From Vulcanimicrobiota bacterium (GTDB lineage: Bacteria > Vulcanimicrobiota > Vulcanimicrobiia > Vulcanimicrobiales > Vulcanimicrobiaceae): a stretch of 41,129 nt of DNA. The stretch spans positions 1-41,129 of the forward strand of contig PMOG01000264.1 in the NCBI GenBank assembly GCA_003161555.1, in the 5' to 3' direction. The notes below the pieces were generated by a model. It made no database searches. It had not been told where the DNA came from and worked only from the letters and a program-made list of their open reading frames with translations. A program made the translations under genes and the position numbers. Below, one piece after another: positions 16,689 to 24,627 of the stretch. Numbering within the stretch: the first letter of the stretch is position 1; each line of letters begins with the position of its first letter.

Positions 16689-18617
16689 TTGCTCCATGAC
16701 ATCGGAGATCCGGTCGCGGCCGGCCCCGAGCCGGCGCAGGCGAAGCTCGCCCTGATCCGATCAGCCGGCGTCGCGGCGACGTGCGCCGTCGCTGCTCTCG
16801 CGGCTGCGGTCGCGATGGCCGGCTTTGCGCGCGGCGCGATCGTTCCGGTAGCCACGATTCAGGGAAGCGTTGCAGCTCTCACGTTGACAGCTGCGATAAC
16901 GCCGTTGAGCGCGCCGTTCTGTGCGCTTCTCGCGATCCTAGCAGTGGCCGTGGCCCTGTGGTGCGCGCGCCGAGGCGCGGCGCAGGACCCGCTGCTCATC
17001 GCTGCGTTCACGGCTGCGATGCTGTTGGTGCTTATCGCCCGCAGCGTGGCCCTGTTCTTGTTCGCGTGGGAGGCGATGTCGCTGATTTCGGCCTTCCTGG
17101 TCGCCGCTCATCACGAACGCCGCGGCGTGCGTCGCGCGACTTTTACGTACTTGGTCGTCGCCCAGAGCGGTGCCCTCTGCGTGCTCGTCGCGCTCACCCT
17201 GCTGGCAGTCGCCGCGGGGGGCACGTCGTTTGATGCAATCGCCGCGCACGCGCCGCTCCTGTCACCGGCAGTCCGCGACACCGTCTTCGTTTTCGCACTG
17301 CTCGGCTTCGGTTCGAAAGCGGGCTTGATACCATTGCACTTCTGGCTGCCGCGCGCTCATCCGGTGGCTCCGCCGAGCGCGTCCGCAATGCTCTCCGGCG
17401 CAATGCTCAAAGTCGCCCTGTTCGGGTTGCTCGTCGTGACGCTCGAACTCGCCGCGCCGGGCGCCCCGTGGTGGGGCATCGTGCTGGTCGGGCTCGGCAC
17501 GCTCAGCGCCATCGGCGGCGTCCTGTACGCACTCGTCGATCACGACCTCAAACGGTTGCTCGCCTATCACTCGGTCGAAAACGTCGGCATCATCGTGATC
17601 GGTATCGGCGTCGCTCTCGCGGCACGATCCGGTGGGAACTCGGTGCTCGCGGGCCTGGCGCTGCTCGCGGCGCTCTTCCATACCATCAACCATGGGCTGT
17701 TCAAGGCGCTGCTGTTCTTGGGCGCCGGGGCGGTCAACGACGCGGAGGGTACGGTCGATCTCGAGCGACTGGGTGGTCTCTGGGGCCAGCTCGTGTGGAC
17801 GGCGCCGCTCTTTCTTATCGGATGTGCCGCGATCGTCGGTCTGCCGCCGTTCAACGGTTTTGCCTCGGAGTGGCTGACTTTTCAGAGTCTCATCGGCGGA
17901 ATGGTTGGCAACGGTCTGACCATGACGGTCGCGTTCGTTGCCGCAATCGCAGGCCTGGCGCTCACCGGAGGGCTCGCGGCCGCCTGTTTCGTCAAGGTCT
18001 TCGGCATGGTATTCTTGGGCGGGTCGCGACGCCCCAGCGCACGGGCCGCGGTGCGCGAGCGGCCCGACGCATCGACGATCGGCATGGGATTGCTGGCCGC
18101 TCTCTGCATCCTGTTCGGCGTCGTCCCAGCGCTTGCCGTCGTGCCGCTGGCCGCCGTCGTCGGAGAAACGCTCCACGTGCCGGCACGGATTCCGCCAGCT
18201 CTGCCGGCTTTGCCGCTCACCGTGGCGCTGCTGCCGCTCGCCGGCGCTCTGTTCTGCGTCATGCTTGCGGGCCGCCGCGGCGTGCGCAGCGTGCCGACCT
18301 GGACCTGCGGATCGCCGGTCACTCCGGCCGCGCAGTATACCGCGACGGCATTCTCCAAGCCCCTCCGCACGATCTTCGCCTTCGTGCTGTTCCCGGACCG
18401 TCAGCGTCGATACGAGGTGGGATCGTCGCCTTGGTTCCCGTCGCTGATCTCGTATCGGACCCGCAGCCGCTACATCGTCGATGAGGCGGCGCGAGGCTTT
18501 GCGGCGGCGGTCCTGCGGTTCGCACGCGGTTCACGTCTGGTCCAAAGCGGCAGTTTGCGGCTCTATGTCGCCTATGCCGTCGCCGCGCTGATCGTCACGG
18601 TCGCGCTCGCGCGGTGA
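16689..18617 (+). CDS. hyfB: HyfB-like proton-translocating membrane subunit
   Basis: A 642-residue membrane protein of the NuoL/Mrp antiporter family, of the HyfB/HycC kind. It has about 15 hydrophobic segments. Family ion-path residues are visible: E128 in LFAWEAMSL, K210 in GFGSKAGLIPLHFWLP, K241 in SGAMLKVALFG, and HTINHGLFKALLFLGAGAV. The C-terminal segment TWTCGSP followed by RSRYIVDEAARGF is typical of HyfB. The frame begins at a TTG; no clear Shine-Dalgarno is present, so the exact start is uncertain. The stop overlaps hyfC by GTGA. Confidence 0.92.
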   Translation: MLHDIGDPVAAGPEPAQAKLALIRSAGVAATCAVAALAAAVAMAGFARGAIVPVATIQGSVAALTLTAAITPLSAPFCALLAILAVAVALWCARRGAAQDPLLIAAFTAAMLLVLIARSVALFLFAWEAMSLISAFLVAAHHERRGVRRATFTYLVVAQSGALCVLVALTLLAVAAGGTSFDAIAAHAPLLSPAVRDTVFVFALLGFGSKAGLIPLHFWLPRAHPVAPPSASAMLSGAMLKVALFGLLVVTLELAAPGAPWWGIVLVGLGTLSAIGGVLYALVDHDLKRLLAYHSVENVGIIVIGIGVALAARSGGNSVLAGLALLAALFHTINHGLFKALLFLGAGAVNDAEGTVDLERLGGLWGQLVWTAPLFLIGCAAIVGLPPFNGFASEWLTFQSLIGGMVGNGLTMTVAFVAAIAGLALTGGLAAACFVKVFGMVFLGGSRRPSARAAVRERPDASTIGMGLLAALCILFGVVPALAVVPLAAVVGETLHVPARIPPALPALPLTVALLPLAGALFCVMLAGRRGVRSVPTWTCGSPVTPAAQYTATAFSKPLRTIFAFVLFPDRQRRYEVGSSPWFPSLISYRTRSRYIVDEAARGFAAAVLRFARGSRLVQSGSLRLYVAYAVAALIVTVALAR

Positions 18618-19489
18618 TCCTGCTCGCTCAGGTCCTGGCGATCGCCGGGCTCGCGCCCTTGGTGCAGGGCGTGATGAAGCGGCTGCGGGCAAACCTCCAA
18701 GGCCGCCCCGGCCCGTCACCGCTGCAGCCGTATCGCGATCTGGCAAAGCTCGCTAACAAGGAAGTGCTGCTTCCCAACGGCGTCTCGCCGATTCCGTTGA
18801 TCGCGCCCGGTATCGCTCTCGGCGTCGCCGTGACGTTCGCAGCGCTCCTGCCGATCGTCGTGCCGAATGCACTCGGCAGCATCGTCGACATCATCGCATT
18901 AGTGTTCCTCCTGGGCCTCGGCCGTTTCGTCCTGACGCTGGCAGCACTCGATAGCCGAAGCGCCTTCGCCGGGATGGCGGCCAGTCGCGAGATGACCTTC
19001 GGCAGCCTCGTCGAGCCGGCACTGCTCTTGGCGCTCCTCGGGGGAGCCGTCGTCGGCAAGGGGACGCACCTCTGGTCCGTGATGGACGTGCCCTTCGGCC
19101 TCGCCGGAACGCTGGCGTTCGCGGCGTTTTTCTTGGTGCTGCTCGCCGAGACCGCACGCGTTCCGATCGACAACCAGGAGACGCACTACGAACTCACGAT
19201 GATTCACGAAGGGCTGGTCCTGGAGTACTCGGGCTGGCAGCTGGCGATGCTGCAGCTGGCCGGTTTCATTCGTCAGCTTTGCTTCTTCGTGCTGGCGTCG
19301 ATGCTGCTTCCCGGCGGCGCCGAGGGCTGGCGCCACCTGCCGTGGGTCCTCGCCATCATCTGTATGGTCCCCGCGGTCGAAACACTTTTCGCGAAGCTCA
19401 GGCTGTTCGAAGTCCCGCAACTCTTCGCGACCGCGCTCATCTTGGCCGCGACCAGCATCGGATTGCGCGTGTTCGGCGTGCTCGTATGA
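18614..19489 (+). CDS. hyfC: HyfC-like membrane subunit (NuoH homolog)
   Basis: A 291-residue membrane protein homologous to HyfC/HycD and NuoH of complex I, the part that docks the hydrogenase module. Signatures are QGRPGPSPLQPYRDLAKL, SREMTFGSLVEPAL and AETARVPIDNQETHYELT followed by MIHEGLVLEYSG, with conserved acidic loop residues. GTG start inside the hyfB stop (GTGA), and the stop overlaps hyfE (ATGA). Length matches the family. Confidence 0.95.
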   Translation: MILLAQVLAIAGLAPLVQGVMKRLRANLQGRPGPSPLQPYRDLAKLANKEVLLPNGVSPIPLIAPGIALGVAVTFAALLPIVVPNALGSIVDIIALVFLLGLGRFVLTLAALDSRSAFAGMAASREMTFGSLVEPALLLALLGGAVVGKGTHLWSVMDVPFGLAGTLAFAAFFLVLLAETARVPIDNQETHYELTMIHEGLVLEYSGWQLAMLQLAGFIRQLCFFVLASMLLPGGAEGWRHLPWVLAIICMVPAVETLFAKLRLFEVPQLFATALILAATSIGLRVFGVLV

Positions 19490-20097
19490 CGACGAGCCTG
19501 ATCGTTCTCGTTGCGGGTGCCGTCCTGATCCTCAGTGGGCGTGCCGTCGGGGTGTTGATCGCTTACGTCGTGCTCGCCCTGATGGTGGCCGCGCTCGGCG
19601 CAGGCGCGGCCCTCGCGTCGCCCGCAACCTTTGCGCTGTTCGGCGTTGCAACGCTGCTCAAGGTTGTACTTGCACCGCTCGCGATCGGACTGTTCGTGCG
19701 CGTCAATCCGGCCGCCGAGGATTTGCGGCCGTCGGTTCCCGTGCCGGTGCGTCTCTTGCTCGTGATCGCTTTTGCGCTGGCGGCCGAATTGGCGTCCGGT
19801 ATGGCGGCGCTCGCGGCGGTGCCGATGCTGAACCTGGTTGCGTTCATCGTCTTGTGCGGCGTCGGCATGCTCATCGTCCACCGAAACCTGCTCGCGCACA
19901 TGATCGGCTTGCTCGTGCTCGGAATCGGGATCGGGTTCGCCGGTTCGATGCTGGCTCCGGGGCTGCCTGAGCCGATCGAGCTTGGCACCGCCTTCGACGC
20001 GCTGGTCGCAACCTTCATCGGCCTTGCACTCGTGAGGGCAATCATCGTGCACGATCCTCTGCTCGATGTCGAGTCGCTACGGAGACTCCGCGGATGA
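19486..20097 (+). CDS. hyfE: HyfE-like membrane subunit
   Basis: A 203-residue, very hydrophobic protein with about six or seven helices, close to the size of E. coli HyfE (about 216). The loop NPAAEDLRPSVPVPVRLL and the helix MLIVHRNLLAHMIGLLVL fit the HyfE/NuoK-like family. The ATG at 19486 is set inside the hyfC stop (ATGA); a frame opening further left is not expected to be used. It is assigned by sequence character and by its place between hyfC and hyfF. Confidence 0.9.
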   Translation: MTTSLIVLVAGAVLILSGRAVGVLIAYVVLALMVAALGAGAALASPATFALFGVATLLKVVLAPLAIGLFVRVNPAAEDLRPSVPVPVRLLLVIAFALAAELASGMAALAAVPMLNLVAFIVLCGVGMLIVHRNLLAHMIGLLVLGIGIGFAGSMLAPGLPEPIELGTAFDALVATFIGLALVRAIIVHDPLLDVESLRRLRG

Positions 20098-21512
20098 TCG
20101 CCTGGGTTGTCGCCGCGCCGCTGCTCGCGGCGATCGTAACGACGGCGTTTCCCGACCTTCGCACGCGGCGGCTCGTGCGCGTCTTCCTTGCCGCGGTCGC
20201 GGCCGTGCTGCCGCTCTCGGTCGCCGGATCGATCGGCTGGTTGTCGCTTACGTTTACCGTCATCGTCTCGGCACTCAGCTTTCTTGCGACCGTCTTCTCC
20301 ACCGGGACGTTCGCACCCGAGTGGGGGGGCAGCGAGACAATCTGGTCTCGAAAGTCGGTGTACTTCGTGCTGCTCGGCGCGTTCTGGAGCGCGATGCTGC
20401 TGGTCGTGCTGGCACAGAACTTCGCCGCACTCTGGCTCGGCATCTCGGCCACGACGCTCGCGACCGCCTTCCTGGTGGGGTTCAGCGGCGAGGCGGCAGC
20501 CCTCGAGGCGGCTTGGAAGTATCTCGTGCTCTGCAGTGTCGGGATCGGTTTTGCGCTGCTCGGGATCGTCGTTTTAGCGCACGTCACCATCGCCGGCGGG
20601 ATCGATTCGCGGCTGGCGTTGTCGTGGACGGCGATCGTGGGTCACGGCTTTGGGGCGCCTCCACCGGCGGCGCGGTTGGCGACGGTCCTCATGCTGATCG
20701 GCTTTGCCACCAAAGCGGGGTTGGTTCCGATGCACGCGTGGCTCCCGGACGCCCATTCCAAGGCGCCAGCACCGATCAGCGCACTGCTCTCGGGGGTCCT
20801 CGTCTCGTGCGCACTCTATGCGATCGTGCGCACGCTCGAGGTCGGTTCGGCCTTGGGTGCGTCGTGGCTTCTTCACGAGATCCTCGTCTGGCTCGGCGCG
20901 GCATCGACAATCGTCGCCGGTGCGCTCATGCTCGCTCAACGTGATCTGAAACGCATGCTGGCGTACTCAACGGTCGAGCACGCCGGAATCGTCGCGCTCG
21001 CCCTCGGCTTCGGTGGGTCGTTGGGCTTTCTGGCGGCGCTCCTGCACATCATCGGCCATGCCTTTGCGAAGTCTGCCGCATTCTTCGCCGCCGGAATGCT
21101 GCAGAACGACTTCGGAACGACGACCATGGCGAAGCTGCGCGGCCTCTGGGGGCGGGGTGGTTCGGGCCGGTTTTTGCTGGCGGCGCTCATCGCGCTCGCA
21201 GGCATGCCGCCGTTTGGACTCTTCGTCAGCGAGCTGCTGTTCGTTTTCGCGGGAGTCGCCGCGCATCAATGGGCTCCCTTGGGGCTGGGTCTCATCGGCA
21301 TCGTGCTCGGGTTTGCCGCCATATCGCGGAATGCGATCGAAATCGAATCGGGAACCTCTGCCGTGCCGCGGCTCGCGGGCCGCCTCCCGACGGTGGCAAG
21401 GGGAACGATCGCCGTTGCCTTGAGCGGCGCGCTCATCGTCGCCGTCATCCCCTGGACTGCGCTGGGTGCATCACTGCAAGGCATCGCCGTCGCAATGGAC
21501 GCCGCGCCGTGA
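20094..21512 (+). CDS. hyfF: HyfF-like antiporter-type membrane subunit
   Basis: A 472-residue NuoN/NuoM-type subunit of the HyfF/HycQ kind with about 14 helices. It has IGFATKAGLVPMHAWLPDAH, QRDLKRMLAYSTVEHAGIV and HIIGHAFAKSAAFFAAG. In the helix-5 position where relatives carry a Glu (as in WEAMSL of HyfB), the sequence reads LWLGISATTLATAFLV, with S118 instead. If alignment confirms this, its proton path may be altered. ATGA overlap with hyfE and GTGA overlap with hyfG. Confidence 0.94.
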   Translation: MIAWVVAAPLLAAIVTTAFPDLRTRRLVRVFLAAVAAVLPLSVAGSIGWLSLTFTVIVSALSFLATVFSTGTFAPEWGGSETIWSRKSVYFVLLGAFWSAMLLVVLAQNFAALWLGISATTLATAFLVGFSGEAAALEAAWKYLVLCSVGIGFALLGIVVLAHVTIAGGIDSRLALSWTAIVGHGFGAPPPAARLATVLMLIGFATKAGLVPMHAWLPDAHSKAPAPISALLSGVLVSCALYAIVRTLEVGSALGASWLLHEILVWLGAASTIVAGALMLAQRDLKRMLAYSTVEHAGIVALALGFGGSLGFLAALLHIIGHAFAKSAAFFAAGMLQNDFGTTTMAKLRGLWGRGGSGRFLLAALIALAGMPPFGLFVSELLFVFAGVAAHQWAPLGLGLIGIVLGFAAISRNAIEIESGTSAVPRLAGRLPTVARGTIAVALSGALIVAVIPWTALGASLQGIAVAMDAAP

Positions 21513-22912
21513 GGGCCGCCCTGCGCGGCCGCGACCTGATCGAATTCGAGCGCCGCATCCGCGCCGAATGCGAAAGCGGCGTCCCGCTTGGCGCCTACGC
21601 CTCGTCGCACGGCGTCCATTATGTTTTCCTTGGGGAGCGCGGTGCTTTTTCGCTCGAGCGCCCGCACGCTGAGGATCGCGCGGCGTCGGCTTTCTCCACA
21701 GCGTTTCCGGGATTCTCCTGGGACGAGCGGGAGATGCGCGACGCGTGGGACGTGCGCTTCGCCGACCTTCCCGATCCGCGTCCCCTGGGGTCGAACGGAG
21801 GCAGCATGCCCGCGGCGGTCGTTGCGACCGGCGCCGGCCTCATGCACATGGTCGTCGGTCCCGTGCACGCCGGGATCATCGAACCCGGGCGTTTTACGTT
21901 CAGCTCGGGCGGCGAAACGGTCGTGCATCTCGACGCCCAGCTCGCGTATTCACACCGCGGCGTCGAGCAGCACCTCGTCGCGAGGGATCCGCTCGCCGCC
22001 GCGCCCTACCTGGCTCGCGTCTGCGGCAGCTGCAGCGCTTCACGCTCTCTCGCCTACGCGCAAGCGCTCGAGCAGCTCGCCGGCACCGCTATCGATTTCC
22101 GCGTCGAGCTCGTGCGGCTGGTCGTCGCCGAACTCGAACGGATCTACAACCATCTCGCCGATCTGGCCGCTTCTGCCGCCGGCGCCGGTTGGGGGCCCGG
22201 CTTCGCCCGAGGGATGGCGCTCAAGGAACGCGCCATGCGTGCGTGTCAACGTGCAACCGGCCACCGCCTGCTCTTCGATGCGATCGTTCCCGGCGGTGTC
22301 GCGCCGCAGACGCTGCTCGAGCCCGGAGAACTTCGGAGGTCGCTTCAAGCGCTGCAGAGCTCCGTCGAACGCTACCTCGAGTCGCTCTTTGGGAATCCAT
22401 CGGTCGTTGCCCGCTGGGAGCGCGCGGGGGCCGTTTCCCGCAAGGCTGCTCGCGCATTCGGCGCAGTTGGGCCCACGCATCGCGCCTCCGGCGGGAAGAT
22501 CGACGTGCGGGCCTTTGCTCCGTACGGCGCATATCGCCGGATTCGCACCTCGGTCGCGTCGGCCTCAACCGGAGACGCCTTTGCGCGCTGCGCCATCAAG
22601 CGCGATGAATTGCGCGAGTCGTTTCGCCTGATCGGCGCGGCATTGGCGAACGTTGGCGATGCCCGTCCGAAGGCAGCGGCGACGATGCGCGTGGAACCGG
22701 GCGCCGCGACCGGCGTTGTCGAGGGCCCGCGCGGTGCGGAGATCGTCGCGGTGCACGTAGACGAAACCGGACGTCTGAGCCGCGTGCACGTCATCTCGGC
22801 CTCCTATCGCAACTGGCCGCTCGTCGCCCGCGCGATGGATGGCAACATCGTTCCGGATTTTCCACTGGTGAACAAAAGCTTCAACCTGTGTTATGCGTGT
22901 GCCGATCGATGA
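21509..22912 (+). CDS. hyfG: HyfG-like [NiFe]-hydrogenase large subunit with NuoC-type N-terminal domain
   Basis: A 467-residue protein. Residues 1 to about 90 form a 30-kDa-subunit (NuoC-like) domain with FPGFSWDEREMRDAWDVRF, and the rest is the large-subunit domain. The first active-site pair is C172/C175 in ARVCGSCSASR; relatives have CGIC followed by a His that is Arg here. The second pair is C461/C464 in NLCYACADR at the very end. All four [NiFe] cysteines are thus kept, unlike NuoD of complex I. The protein ends at that Arg, so there is no C-terminal peptide to be cleaved, as reported for CooH and EchE. GTG start inside the hyfF stop. Confidence 0.92.
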   Translation: MRAALRGRDLIEFERRIRAECESGVPLGAYASSHGVHYVFLGERGAFSLERPHAEDRAASAFSTAFPGFSWDEREMRDAWDVRFADLPDPRPLGSNGGSMPAAVVATGAGLMHMVVGPVHAGIIEPGRFTFSSGGETVVHLDAQLAYSHRGVEQHLVARDPLAAAPYLARVCGSCSASRSLAYAQALEQLAGTAIDFRVELVRLVVAELERIYNHLADLAASAAGAGWGPGFARGMALKERAMRACQRATGHRLLFDAIVPGGVAPQTLLEPGELRRSLQALQSSVERYLESLFGNPSVVARWERAGAVSRKAARAFGAVGPTHRASGGKIDVRAFAPYGAYRRIRTSVASASTGDAFARCAIKRDELRESFRLIGAALANVGDARPKAAATMRVEPGAATGVVEGPRGAEIVAVHVDETGRLSRVHVISASYRNWPLVARAMDGNIVPDFPLVNKSFNLCYACADR

Positions 22913-23394
22913 TGAAGCCGAGTTTTCGTGGATCGCTCGGTATTCGCCACCTCGTGTGCGGAAGCTGCAATGGCTGCGAGCACGAGATGAACGCGTTGAA
23001 CAACGCCTACTACGATATCACGCGGGACGGCTGGGATATCGTCGCCTCACCCCGACACGCCGATGTCATCACCGTCACCGGTCCGATGACCGGGGCGATG
23101 CGAGCACCGGCGGATCAGACCGTTGAAGCCGTCCCGCGCCCGCGAGTCGTCGTGGCTGTCGGCGACTGTGCCGCCGGCGTCGGTCCTTGGGCCGGTGCCC
23201 CCGAGGCCGGCGAGGGAGCCGGGGTTGTACTGAACGCGAGCGTCTTCGTCTATGGCTGCCCGCCGACGCCGGATGCAATCCGTTCCGGGCTCGAGGCAGC
23301 CGCCGAGCTTCTCTCGCGCGAGGACGTTTCGGAAGCGAGCGTGAGTCCCGCGCGCATCGGTGTCGCCGTGTGGTCCGCACCGGTCGACGACTGA
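22909..23394 (+). CDS. hyfI: HyfI-like small subunit (NuoB family, proximal [4Fe-4S])
   Basis: A 161-residue NuoB-type subunit. Likely cluster ligands are in VCGSCNGCEHEMNAL, AVGDCAAGVG and YGCPPTPDAI, which match the group-4 small-subunit pattern. The ATG at 22909 overlaps the hyfG TGA (ATGA); seven more in-frame codons lie upstream, but the overlap form is preferred. It is the last hyf gene; an exported protein gene follows 86 bases later. No ferredoxin-type subunit (HyfH/HyfA) follows or precedes, so the electron donor must dock on HyfI directly or come from elsewhere. Confidence 0.93.
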   Translation: MMKPSFRGSLGIRHLVCGSCNGCEHEMNALNNAYYDITRDGWDIVASPRHADVITVTGPMTGAMRAPADQTVEAVPRPRVVVAVGDCAAGVGPWAGAPEAGEGAGVVLNASVFVYGCPPTPDAIRSGLEAAAELLSREDVSEASVSPARIGVAVWSAPVDD

Positions 23395-23480
23395 TCGATA
23401 TGCTGCTGCGGGGACGGTGATCCGCGGGCCCTTCCCGCTCGCGGGAGGCATTCTGCGGACGGTCTCCAAGGGGCGGGTCC

Positions 23481-24047
23481 ATGGAAAACGACCGGCCGCG
23501 ACGCCGCACGAGGGGACATGGCTGGCTCTTCTCGGGCAGCGCCGCGATCGTGCTGCTGCTGAGCCTCATGTCGTGGGCAGCGGCTGCGACGAGCCGTCCC
23601 GACGATATCGGCAAGATCGGGGTGTATGCCGGCGCGTGGAAATCGCGCATCGTGCACTACCGCACGACCTACACGAAGGCGCGCATCGAAAACCTCGCCG
23701 TGCGCAACGATTGCTGGCGCAGCAGCTCGTACTACGTGTGCGACCAGTTCGTCAACGGCAAGTCCGCGGCGTTCATCGTCTACACGTACAACGCGTCTCA
23801 GCGCCTGTACCATCTGCAAGTGATTTCCAAGGATGGAAACCCGCCGGTGTCAGGAGTGCTGACGATCGAGGGGAACACCTGGACATTCCCCTGGCAGTAC
23901 GAAGACAAGGGGAAAGTCGTGTTCATTCGCATCGTCAACGTGTTTCCAAACCGCGACACGATCGATTTTCACGAGGGCTTTTCGTTCGACAAGGTCCACT
24001 GGACCGCCACCGCGGACGGCGTCGAACGCCGCGCCCCTTCGCACTAG
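23481..24047 (+). CDS. Membrane-anchored or exported protein of unknown function
   Basis: A 188-residue protein. An Arg-rich N-terminus is followed by one hydrophobic stretch (AAIVLLLSLMSWAAAAT), a signal peptide or anchor. The mature part is Trp/Tyr-rich and beta-like (GVYAGAWKSRIVHYRTTYT, later GNTWTFPWQYEDKGKVVF), resembling lipocalin-like or DUF1579-type single-barrel proteins, without a firm assignment. Two cysteines (DCWRS and YVCDQF) could form a disulfide. An AAGGGG lies eight bases before the ATG. It converges with the padR gene four bases away. Confidence 0.75.
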   Translation: MENDRPRRRTRGHGWLFSGSAAIVLLLSLMSWAAAATSRPDDIGKIGVYAGAWKSRIVHYRTTYTKARIENLAVRNDCWRSSSYYVCDQFVNGKSAAFIVYTYNASQRLYHLQVISKDGNPPVSGVLTIEGNTWTFPWQYEDKGKVVFIRIVNVFPNRDTIDFHEGFSFDKVHWTATADGVERRAPSH

Positions 24048-24051
24048 GCGC

Positions 24052-24603
24052 TCAAGCCTCGCGCATCAGCGGCAAGGCGTCGATCCACGCCAGGACCGTG
24101 CGCTCGTAACGAATGCCGAATTCGAGCGCGAGCGCCGGATAGGCAGCCTCGGCACGCGCTTGGGGCAGTTGCGCCTCGTAGGTCGCAAGCCGCTCGGCAT
24201 GGAGGCGGCGGTGTACGATGCAGACGTCGCGCAGCTTCTCCGGCGGAACCGCATCCCCGAAAAAGACCGTCAACAGCAACGGAAACCGGATCTGCTCGGG
24301 TCCGGGCATCCGCGCGATCCACGCCGCGAAGGTTTGCCGCCCGAGCGGCGTGATCGTGCACGAGCGCCGGTCGCGCACGCCCGAAGCACCCATCTCGATC
24401 AGGCCGCGCTCCGCGAGCGCGCGCAGTTCGCGATAGACCTGGCTGCGCGTGATGCTCCAAAAATTGCCGATCGTGTCCTCGAACGTGGCGTAGAGCTCCC
24501 AGCCCGTCATCGGCCGGCCGGAGAGCAAGCCAAGCAGCGAGGCCGCAGTCGCGTTCAGGTCACTTGACAGTCCAATGTGGTCTATTGTAGGCTCGGATGA
24601 CAT
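24052..24603 (-). CDS. PadR-family transcriptional regulator
   Basis: A 183-residue PadR-type protein. The N-terminal winged helix has AASLLGLLSGRPMTGWELY, SITRSQVYRELRALAERGLI and the wing; the C-terminal region is an extended helical dimerisation domain. It starts 24 bases from the divergent carotenoid oxygenase and probably controls it. The gap and the first codons hold several ATGT/ACAT half-sites, the element found in PadR operators. The ligand is unknown. Confidence 0.9.
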   Translation of the reverse strand: MSSEPTIDHIGLSSDLNATAASLLGLLSGRPMTGWELYATFEDTIGNFWSITRSQVYRELRALAERGLIEMGASGVRDRRSCTITPLGRQTFAAWIARMPGPEQIRFPLLLTVFFGDAVPPEKLRDVCIVHRRLHAERLATYEAQLPQARAEAAYPALALEFGIRYERTVLAWIDALPLMREA

Positions 24604-24627
24604 TCTACATTGTTATGTGAGGGCGTC
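24564..24627 (+). promoter_or_regulatory. Promoter and candidate PadR operator for the carotenoid oxygenase gene
   Basis: On the plus strand TTGACA stands at 24564-24569, a perfect -35 hexamer, with a weak -10 candidate TAGGCT at 24588-24593. Around it lie ATGT (24575-24578), ACAT (24600-24603) and the inverted pair ACAT-N4-ATGT (24607-24618). The first two fall inside the padR coding frame. The spacing differs from the classic ATGT-N8-ACAT, so the assignment to PadR is inference from position and half-site shape. A GAGGG four bases before the ATG at 24628 is the ribosome site. Confidence 0.5.

Noticed and set aside
17262-18176. Long minus-strand open frame antisense to hyfB
   Set aside because: Composition is charged and repetitive, as expected for the complement of a membrane-protein gene; the plus strand carries the conserved motifs.
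21509-22912. HyfG as a NuoD subunit of complex I
   Set aside because: It keeps both CxxC pairs and is fused to a NuoC-type domain, and no NuoE/F/G genes are present.
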